37,792 nucleotides of DNA from an uncultured Alistipes sp. (lineage in GTDB: Bacteria; Bacteroidota; Bacteroidia; Bacteroidales; Rikenellaceae): positions 1 to 37,792 of the forward strand of contig CALUKK010000033.1 of NCBI GenBank assembly GCA_944321205.1, written 5' to 3'. A program made the translations under genes and the position numbers. The notes under the pieces are model-generated. The model was not told the DNA's origin and did no database searches. It saw only the letters and a program-made list of their open reading frames with translations. Positions 32,722 to 37,792 of the stretch are shown here, in pieces; position 1 is the first letter of the stretch, and each line of letters opens with the position of its first letter.

Positions 32722-33198
32722 ATGAAAAATCCAAGAATTCATGGTCGGTGCAGTCGGCTGGTTGCCAGTCTGCACGGAGAATGCCTTTTTCTGGCTCCCG
32801 ATCTGCGACGTCGGGTCGTGGCGGAGATGCTCCTCCGCATCAACCGTCTGGATGCGGAGTCCGAAGCCGGCCTTTCGGTGTGGGGAAAGGGCCTTTCGAA
32901 CGATCTGCGGGCCTTTGCCCGGAGTGTGATCCTGGAGCGTCTGGCCGATCTTCATCTTTGTCTCGGATCGCGGGTTGCGGCTTTTCGGGCTCTGCGGGAT
33001 GCGGCCTTATCGGCGCTCTGCGGCGAAGAGTACGATCACGGGGAGGAGTCGTTGCCGTTGCGTTTCCTCCGCATTCGTTTCTATTATCTTTTCGAACGGA
33101 TGCTTGCCTGTCGGGATGCGGATCCGCATTTGCAGGAGTTGGAGATCGATTCGTTTCTCGCTCAAGAGGCCCGTAGACTTGGGGGTGAGACCCTCTGA
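32722..33198 (+). CDS. Uncharacterised 158-residue helical protein
   Basis: I do not recognise this protein. It starts MKNPRIHGRCSRLVASLHGE and has no signal peptide or membrane segment. It is strongly helical, with Arg/Leu-rich stretches (DLRRRVVAEMLLRINRLDAE, FARSVILERLADLHLCLGSR) and four Cys scattered without a metal motif. Base usage resembles neighbouring genes, and the strong promoter upstream supports expression. There is a competing frame from 32691, but it is Arg/Ser/Gly-rich and looks like a shadow. No hairpin terminator follows; a pyrimidine tract begins at the stop codon. Confidence 0.6.
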   Translation: MKNPRIHGRCSRLVASLHGECLFLAPDLRRRVVAEMLLRINRLDAESEAGLSVWGKGLSNDLRAFARSVILERLADLHLCLGSRVAAFRALRDAALSALCGEEYDHGEESLPLRFLRIRFYYLFERMLACRDADPHLQELEIDSFLAQEARRLGGETL

Positions 33199-33199
33199 C

Positions 33200-33460
33200 C
33201 TCTTTCTTTATGTCTGTTGTACGGACCGGCCCTTCCTCCCGCTCTTCTTCATGCCCTTTTGGCTCTCTGTCTTTTCTGTTGCCTTTCGCTTTCTTCTTTT
33301 GCTCACTTCACTCCTTCGATATCTCCCACTTCTCGTTCGTTCTCTGTCTGTTCTCTCTCTTCTTTTCTCTTCCTCTCATCTGCCCCTCTTTCTCTCGCTC
33401 CTCCCTCCAAGCCTCTTCTCCTCTCTCCCTACCCCCCCCCTCTCGTCCCATCCGGGTAGA
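33200..33460. repeat. Pyrimidine-rich spacer downstream of the 158-residue protein gene
   Basis: The + strand is almost all C/T in short degenerate runs (TTCTCTCTCTTC, CCTCTCTCCC, a run of nine C near 33432-33440), with no credible reading frame. It is the + strand 3' flank of the preceding gene and lies beyond the terminator hairpin of the candidate small RNA on the - strand. Confidence 0.75.
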
Positions 33461-33461
33461 T

Positions 33462-33545
33462 AAGAAGAATCCCGATACGTGATCGTATCGGGATTCTCTG
33501 GTTAGGTTAGTTAGGTTAATGAGAGTGGGAGAACCCCACGTTTGA
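33462..33545 (-). ncRNA. Candidate small RNA with its own promoter and terminator hairpin
   Basis: A near-ideal promoter on the - strand (33550-33581) points into a ~75-85 base stretch with no reading frame. In order the RNA would contain a small hairpin GTGGG-GTTCT-CCCAC, a single-stranded linker with repeated TAACC (33500-33520), and a perfect 14-bp stem AGAATCCCGATACG / complement with loop ATCA, followed by TCTTCTT. The T-run is modest. It could also be the 3' region of an AraC read-through transcript. I could not match it to a known family by eye. Confidence 0.45.
33466..33497 (-). terminator. Strong hairpin, likely terminator of the candidate small RNA
   Basis: Perfect 14-bp arms and a four-base loop. 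The following - strand sequence TCTTCTTATC is only partly a T-run; the + strand side has none. Confidence 0.6.
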
Positions 33546-33549
33546 TATA

Positions 33550-33581
33550 CAAAAGTAACTTGAATTTTATGAAAATCCAAA
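33550..33581 (-). promoter_or_regulatory. Orphan promoter driving the candidate small RNA
   Basis: On the - strand TTTG (33581-33578), exactly 20 bases, then TACTTTTG (33557-33550). No protein gene lies in its path before the hairpin at 33466-33497. Confidence 0.6.
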
Positions 33582-33673
33582 TCTTTTGTAACATTTTTCT
33601 TGTATGTGAGTAAAAAATTTTACGGTTTGTAATTAAGAATTTTTAAATTCGTGAGACTTCGTAATTTTTTTCA

Positions 33674-34600
33674 TTAAAGAGCCTGCCGGATCTCTTCGGC
33701 CTCGGGAACCGTTTCAACGGGGCTGGCGACCTCGGTCGGCATGGTTGTGAAGTGCCGGTGCCGGTAGGTGGCCGGAGTCATCTGGTACTCCTTCTTGAAG
33801 AGCTTGATGAAGTGTGACGTATTGGGGAAGGTACATTCATTTCCGATTTCGGAGATCGACTTCGAGGTGGAGATCAGCAGCAACCGGGCGTGCATGAGCC
33901 GCTGACGGATGTACCACTTGTGCGGCGGCATTTCGAAGTGACGCCGAAACTCCTTCTTGAAGGAGGTCAACGAACGGTTGGTGAGTTTTGCGAGTTCTTC
34001 GATCGAGATATCCTTGAAGATGTGGTCATAGACGACCTGTTCGAAATTCTCTTTGGCGGAGTCTACGTTGTTGAGCAGTTTGCTTTTCAGGCAGCAGTCT
34101 TCGTGGGAGGCGATCAGGTAGATCAATTCGGTCATCTTGATATTCTCGGCCGTTTCGTCGTGGCGGAACTCCTCGTCGCGCAGGTAGTTGTTCGTGTTGA
34201 TGAAAAAGTTGCGCAGCGAGTTCCATGCGGGCATGAAGATTTGATTCCGGTTTCTGCAGTTTTCGCACGAATGTTCGTTGGAGATGTTCAGGCCGTAGGT
34301 GATGTTCAGATGCATCAGGATGCGTTGGAGATCTTCGGGCGTGTAGTAGAAGATCACCTGTTCGAAGGGTTGTCCGCCATCGGGGCAGTTTTCGATGTAG
34401 TGGTGTCCGATTCCCAGGTAGAAGACATCGCCGCGGGAAAGGGTCTGGCGTTTGTCGCCATCGTAGATGTTTTTGGTTCCCCGGAGGATATAGCCGATGG
34501 CATAGCGGGATAGAACCTGAGTTTGGATTCCGTTGTGAAGTGGCTCTACGTACTTCACGATCATCGGTTGTTGGACCGATGAGTTCATTGAATTCTTCAT
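33674..34600 (-). CDS. AraC-family transcriptional regulator
   Basis: A 308-residue regulator. The N-terminal half is cupin-like (YAIGYILRGTKNIYDGDKRQ, LSRGDVFYLGIGHHYIENCP), a sensor domain. The C-terminal ~100 residues hold the double helix-turn-helix: ISIEELAKLTNRSLTSFKKE, then SISEIGNECTFPNTSHFIKL and FKKEYQMTPATYRHRH. Between them is an unusual cysteine cluster, HSCENCRNRNQIF, plus DCCLKSK, which might bind a metal or sense redox state. No adjacent target operon is obvious. A TATATTTG box lies about 55 bases upstream. Confidence 0.9.
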   Translation of the reverse strand: MKNSMNSSVQQPMIVKYVEPLHNGIQTQVLSRYAIGYILRGTKNIYDGDKRQTLSRGDVFYLGIGHHYIENCPDGGQPFEQVIFYYTPEDLQRILMHLNITYGLNISNEHSCENCRNRNQIFMPAWNSLRNFFINTNNYLRDEEFRHDETAENIKMTELIYLIASHEDCCLKSKLLNNVDSAKENFEQVVYDHIFKDISIEELAKLTNRSLTSFKKEFRRHFEMPPHKWYIRQRLMHARLLLISTSKSISEIGNECTFPNTSHFIKLFKKEYQMTPATYRHRHFTTMPTEVASPVETVPEAEEIRQAL

Positions 34601-34656
34601 GTTAATTGTAATTTAAGTTTTTTGGAACAAAGCGTTGCGTCACCATTGTCCGAACT

Positions 34657-34664
34657 CAAATATA
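34657..34664 (-). promoter_or_regulatory. -7 promoter box for the AraC regulator
   Basis: TATATTTG on the - strand, predicting a leader of about 50 bases. The surrounding 34601-34757 spacer is AT-rich and carries no gene. Confidence 0.6.
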
Positions 34665-34757
34665 CAATTAAAACTTTCTAATCTACTATATATAATAGCA
34701 TATTTGGACACAAATGGCAAAATAAGCCCGTTTGTGCTATGATTTGGACTAAATATA

Positions 34758-35762
34758 TTATTGTAAAAGAATCATGAAGATGCTCCCGGCGAGCAGCAGC
34801 AGGTAGAGAATCGAAGCCGCAATGCGATGGATACGAACGAAGAGGAAGGGGAAGAGCAGGGCGGAAGGTACGGCCAGGAGGTTTACGGCAGCCGGTTTTG
34901 CGACGGGGTTGAGGAGCGTCGGGATGATCAGCAGCAACAGTCCGATCTGGAAAAAGAGGATTGCTCGGGGCCTGTTGCCTGCGGAATAGCTGTCGGCCAG
35001 GAAAAAGAGGATGGCGGTCAGATTGATGAGGAGAATGACCGCCAGAGGAATGAGTCCCGGAAGCGGGATGGCACGTATGGCTTCGAGAGGCGATCCGGAT
35101 GTGAAGGCGTTGGCGGCGAGAGTAAGCGGCGCAAGGAAATCGCCGCCCGCTCCCCAGTTGATGTAGCAGAATGCCAGAAGCGGCAGCAGAAGTCCAGCCA
35201 ATGCGACGACCGTCTCGCGCAGTGTGCGGTGGAAGAGCAGGACGGAGAGTGGAAGCAGCAGGATGAGCGGCAGGGATGCCGGCCGGACCAGGGGTAGAAT
35301 CCCAAGGTAGAGCGATGCCCGGAACATTGCATCGAACGCATAACCGTTTCGAAAGGCTCGGGCGTAGTTCTTGACGGCAAGAGCCAGGAGCGTCATCGCG
35401 ACCAGCGATACCAGGAGACTGTTTCCGAGTCCGAGGCTTGTGCCAAGGATCCCGAAGAGGGGAATTGCCAGGCAGGTCCCGGCGGCGTATAGATTGTAGC
35501 GCAGGGAGATCCGACCGAGGCATGTCCCGGTATAAAGCATCAGCAGCCCCGCGATCCATTTGGCCCAGATCGGATATGACGACTGGAATGCCCCGAGCAG
35601 CTCTTCGGGCGAGGCGATGGCCAGGATTCCGCGTGTCGGTATGTCCGCACTTTCCTGGAGGCTCATGCTCTCCGGTGCGGCCTTCCACATTGCCAGGACC
35701 GTTAGGGCCACAAGCGTCAGGAAAGCCGGAACAAGCGGTTGCCGTGCGATGTTGAGCTTCAT
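34758..35762 (-). CDS. Multi-pass inner-membrane protein, possibly DUF6427-like
   Basis: A 334-residue, strongly hydrophobic protein with roughly eight to ten membrane segments (for example LVPAFLTLVALTVLAMW near the N-terminus, ETVVALAGLLLPLLAFCYIN, AILFFQIGLLLLIIPTLL, and a final ILYLLLLAGSIFMILL). A soluble loop at about residues 30-60 contains PTRGILAIASPEELLGAFQS. The layout resembles Bacteroidota DUF6427 membrane proteins, but I am not certain. It is divergent from rnhB. A weak TAATTTTA box lies near 35782-35789. Confidence 0.75.
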   Translation of the reverse strand: MKLNIARQPLVPAFLTLVALTVLAMWKAAPESMSLQESADIPTRGILAIASPEELLGAFQSSYPIWAKWIAGLLMLYTGTCLGRISLRYNLYAAGTCLAIPLFGILGTSLGLGNSLLVSLVAMTLLALAVKNYARAFRNGYAFDAMFRASLYLGILPLVRPASLPLILLLPLSVLLFHRTLRETVVALAGLLLPLLAFCYINWGAGGDFLAPLTLAANAFTSGSPLEAIRAIPLPGLIPLAVILLINLTAILFFLADSYSAGNRPRAILFFQIGLLLLIIPTLLNPVAKPAAVNLLAVPSALLFPFLFVRIHRIAASILYLLLLAGSIFMILLQ

Positions 35763-35810
35763 GCGGACATTTTTTCGGGGGTAAAATTAACGAAAAAAGA
35801 TGAATTTGCG

Positions 35811-35818
35811 TAACTTTG
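35811..35818 (+). promoter_or_regulatory. -7 promoter box for rnhB
   Basis: TAACTTTG on the + strand, predicting transcription from about 35824 and a 60-base leader to ATG 35884. This excludes the upstream in-frame ATG at 35800 as the main start. Confidence 0.6.
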
Positions 35819-35883
35819 TTCGATTCGTTGCGGGTTTCGCTGATCGGGGTCCGCGGGATTTTATCAGACGATCAAATCCGTTC

Positions 35884-36486
35884 ATGCTGGAGAATCAATA
35901 TCAATATGGGAAGTTGGAGGCCGGTTGTGATGAAGCCGGTCGGGGATGTCTTGCCGGGCCGGTTTTTGCGGCTGCGGTGATTCTGCCTCCGGATTTTCAC
36001 GATCCGTTGCTCAACGATTCGAAGCAGATGAGCGAGCGGAATCGGGACCGGCTTCGTGTCATCATCGAACGGGAGGCCGTTGCCTGGGCCGTAGAGTCGG
36101 TTTCGGCGGCACGCATCGATGAGATCAATATCTTGAATGCCTCGTTCGAGGGAATGTCGTTGGCCGTGACGCGTCTGGATCCGTCTCCGGAGTTTCTGGC
36201 CATCGACGGCAACCGGTTTCGGACTCGCCTGACGATTCCGTGGCAATGTATTGTGAAGGGGGACGGGAAGTATGCGGATATTGCGGCTGCATCGGTTCTT
36301 GCCAAGACGCATCGGGATGAATACATGTGCCGTTTGTCGGAGGAGTATCCGCAATACGGCTGGTCGAAGAACAAGGGTTATCCGACTCGTGAGCATCGGC
36401 TTGCCATTCGGGAGTATGGGTTGACCCCTTACCATCGGTTGACGTTCAACCACGAAATCGATCAATTGGAGTTGCCTTTTTTCTGA
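35884..36486 (+). CDS. rnhB: Ribonuclease HII
   Basis: This 200-residue enzyme cuts RNA in RNA-DNA hybrids and removes single ribonucleotides from DNA. The active-site motif GCDEAGRGCLAG places Asp16 and Glu17, and NDSKQMSERNRDRLR, IKGD-type IVKGDGKYADIAAASVLAK and THRDEYM follow. The start at 35884 (MLENQYQYGKLEAG) matches family length and lies after the promoter box; a longer form from 35800 would add 28 atypical residues. No hairpin terminator follows, only the pyrimidine tract. Confidence 0.95.
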   Translation: MLENQYQYGKLEAGCDEAGRGCLAGPVFAAAVILPPDFHDPLLNDSKQMSERNRDRLRVIIEREAVAWAVESVSAARIDEINILNASFEGMSLAVTRLDPSPEFLAIDGNRFRTRLTIPWQCIVKGDGKYADIAAASVLAKTHRDEYMCRLSEEYPQYGWSKNKGYPTREHRLAIREYGLTPYHRLTFNHEIDQLELPFF

Positions 36487-36489
36487 AGC

Positions 36490-37190
36490 AGTCCCGGAGA
36501 TCCCGCCTGTCGGATGGATTCCGGAGTCTGACCTCTCTTCGCGTCATATTTTGAAGACGTACAAGTCTTTCTTTCGAATCCTGCGGGGAACCCCTCATCC
36601 CGGCTTTCTTCATGCGCCTCCGATTTTCCCCGACAGCCGATCCTGTCAATCCGTTTCTACCGACTCTCCTTCTCTCCGGATTTTTCTCCAGATTATTTGA
36701 GGGGCTTCTCTTCGGGGGGGCCGATCCTTCCGGGGCTTCTTCGTGGCTGAAGGTATCTCCGGCTCTTCTGTATCTCTCGTCCGGGTCCCCAGCATCTTCC
36801 TCCCCGGCAGCCCTCTTGCAGCATCTCTCCACCTTTCCCCAGCTCCCCTCCTGTGTTTTGCCTCTCCTCTTCCGGCCATTCCTTTCCTTGGCATCCCGCT
36901 CTTCTCCAGCCAGCCCTCCAGTTCCACTCCCAGGCTCTTCTCGCCCCGGCAGCTCTCTTGCGACTTCTTCTATCTCTTTCCGACATCTTCTTTTCCTGGC
37001 AACTCTCTTGTGCCTCCTCTCCCTCTCTCCAGCTTCTCCGCTTTTTGGCTTCCCTCTCTTCCCTCTCTTCCCTCTCTTCCCTCTCTTCCTGCTCCTACCC
37101 AGCCCCCCCCCTTGGTACCTCTCTTCGAGTTATCTCTCCCCGTCACTCCGATCTTCTGCACGTATTCTCTCCCACTCCCTCACACCAAAT
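36490..37190. repeat. Long pyrimidine-rich degenerate repeat spacer
   Basis: A gene-free convergent spacer of about 700 bp, strongly C/T-rich on the + strand from about 36640. A unit like CCCCGGCAGCTCTCTTG recurs at 36802-36819, 36944-36961 and 36994-37012 with changes. The 9-bp unit TTCCCTCTC is repeated four times in tandem at 37050-37085. Long open frames exist on both strands (for example 36612 onward, which runs antisense into exbD) but are Ser/Leu/Pro or Arg/Glu/Gly low-complexity and are not genes. Confidence 0.8.
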
Positions 37191-37192
37191 AC

Positions 37193-37227
37193 AAAACAGC
37201 CTTCCCCGCAAAGAGGAAGGCTGTTTT
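37193..37227 (-). terminator. Intrinsic terminator of exbD
   Basis: Perfect 13-bp arms AAAACAGCCTTCC / GGAAGGCTGTTTT around nine bases, 20 bp past the exbD stop, with a T-run on the - strand. Confidence 0.92.
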
Positions 37228-37247
37228 CAAATGAATCGTTCCGGATT

Positions 37248-37730
37248 CTATTGGAACTGATATCCCAGCGTTTTGGATGCTGCGTAGGAGATTTTCAGGG
37301 CGTTGGCTCGCCGAAGCTCCTGCTTGACATCGGTCACGATACCCATCTTGGTGGCCTGATCGGCTTTGAGGCAGATGGTCATCGAGGCACGATCGGCTTC
37401 GCTGAGCTTGTCGCGTTCTGCAGCGACGAAATCCAGGATATCACGGGTCGATTTGTAGGAATCATTCAACTGGATGCGCGGTGCGGTACCGAACTTGGCC
37501 TGCATCGTCATCGACGGGGGACCGATGTGGATGAAGCTGACGAGGGATTTTTTCTCGAGCTTCTGTACTTCGGTTGCCTCCGGAAGCTTGTATCTTACGA
37601 GCAGTTCCTGATCACGCATGGTCGTGGAGACCATGAAGAAGAAGAGGATCATGAAGATCACGTCGGGAAGCGAAGCGGTCGAGATAGCGGGGACTTCTTT
37701 TTTGTCTCCCGTCTTTTTCATTACTGCCAT
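37248..37730 (-). CDS. exbD: ExbD/TolR-family biopolymer transport protein
   Basis: A 160-residue component of the ExbB-ExbD-TonB (or TolQ-TolR) proton-driven motor that energises outer-membrane transport. The single membrane segment, about residues 21-38 (LPDVIFMILFFFMVSTTM), contains the Asp that carries protons. The periplasmic part holds YKLPEATEVQKLEKKSLVSF, typical of the Bacteroidota paralogue. The gene starts seven bases after another ExbD-like gene. Confidence 0.9.
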   Translation of the reverse strand: MAVMKKTGDKKEVPAISTASLPDVIFMILFFFMVSTTMRDQELLVRYKLPEATEVQKLEKKSLVSFIHIGPPSMTMQAKFGTAPRIQLNDSYKSTRDILDFVAAERDKLSEADRASMTICLKADQATKMGIVTDVKQELRRANALKISYAASKTLGYQFQ

Positions 37731-37737
37731 GGCTTAC

Positions 37738-37792
37738 TTACCTTTTAATATTACGTGGTTCTGCTTCCGAAATCTTCAAGGGCACAGCTTTT
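37738..37792 (-). CDS. C-terminal fragment of a preceding ExbD-like gene
   Basis: Read from the window edge on the - strand, the last 17 residues are KAVPLKISEAEPRNIKR, followed by TAA at 37738-37740. This tail resembles the end of the first of two ExbD paralogues usually encoded in tandem in Bacteroidota. The rest lies outside the window, so the family call rests on the tail and position. Confidence 0.6.
   Translation of the reverse strand, partial: KAVPLKISEAEPRNIKR

Noticed and set aside
33500..33520. TTAGG-like repeat as a telomere-type sequence
   Set aside because: Only about four units, inside a bacterial candidate RNA; chance or RNA linker is simpler.
36612..37748. A 378-codon open frame on the + strand across the spacer and exbD
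   Set aside because: It is Ser/Leu/Pro low-complexity in the pyrimidine tract and then runs antisense through exbD; no start signal or family.

Overview
The window comes from a Bacteroidota chromosome, most plausibly a Bacteroidales of the Alistipes/Rikenellaceae kind. Evidence for this is the repeated TAnnTTTG(C) -7 promoter boxes in place of -10 TATAAT, the near absence of Shine-Dalgarno sequences, and the gene families: S46 dipeptidyl-peptidase, DUF4136 lipoprotein, NimA-like flavoprotein, DUF5672/StrF-type glycosyltransferases and an ExbD pair of the 'STASLPD' type. Base composition is moderately GC-rich. The genus is an inference. I see no tRNA, rRNA, insertion sequence, phage gene or CRISPR array; this is core chromosome.

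Layout. 1-3446 (+): end of an EnvC-like gene, ybeY, mnmG. 3447-3724: convergent spacer with three perfect copies of the ParB-site palindrome TGTTCCACGTGGAACA and two hairpins; a fourth, degenerate copy lies in ilvE. 3725-6837 (-): metG, ilvE. 7227-10976 (-): nadA, a NimA-like flavoprotein, a DPP7-type peptidase. 10977-11366: AT-rich spacer with five TCAACA motifs around a very AT-rich core, my candidate for oriC. 11367-12419 (-): mrp. 12690-18967 (+): sppA; queD, polA, aldo/keto reductase. 19043-20333 (-): beta-barrel protein and DUF4136 lipoprotein. 20488-24798 (-): a HAD phosphatase, a membrane protein, a degenerate ABC ATPase, rdgB, a Gfo/Idh/MocA oxidoreductase, then folE on its own promoter. 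24922-26636 (-): two glycan-related genes. 26713-28181 (+): nitroreductase and a propeller lipoprotein. 28707-32394 (-): lipA-lipB-recJ. 32722-33198 (+): unknown protein. About 33460-33545 (-): candidate small RNA. 33674-34600 (-): AraC regulator. 34758-35762 (-): membrane protein. 35884-36486 (+): rnhB. 37248-37792 (-): two ExbD-like genes, one cut by the window edge.

Two features stand out. First, the parS-like cluster beside mnmG, the AT-rich TCAACA-rich spacer 7.5 kb away, and a change in strand composition around 10-12.6 kb together suggest that the window contains or borders the replication origin and its centromere. Second, degenerate purine/pyrimidine minisatellites fill many spacers (738-945, 6880-7170, 28240-28700, 33200-33460, 36490-37190) and the same kind of sequence appears inside reading frames: a repeat-rich 118-residue stretch in LipB and the N-terminus of the NimA-like protein.

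Functional links: FolE makes dihydroneopterin triphosphate, the substrate of QueD (queuosine/deazapurine branch), and both genes have a -7 box almost touching the start codon, suggesting leaderless mRNAs. LipA and LipB form the lipoate pathway. PolA, RecJ and RnhB serve replication and repair, and RdgB cleans the nucleotide pool. MetG, MnmG, YbeY and QueD serve translation and tRNA/rRNA maturation.
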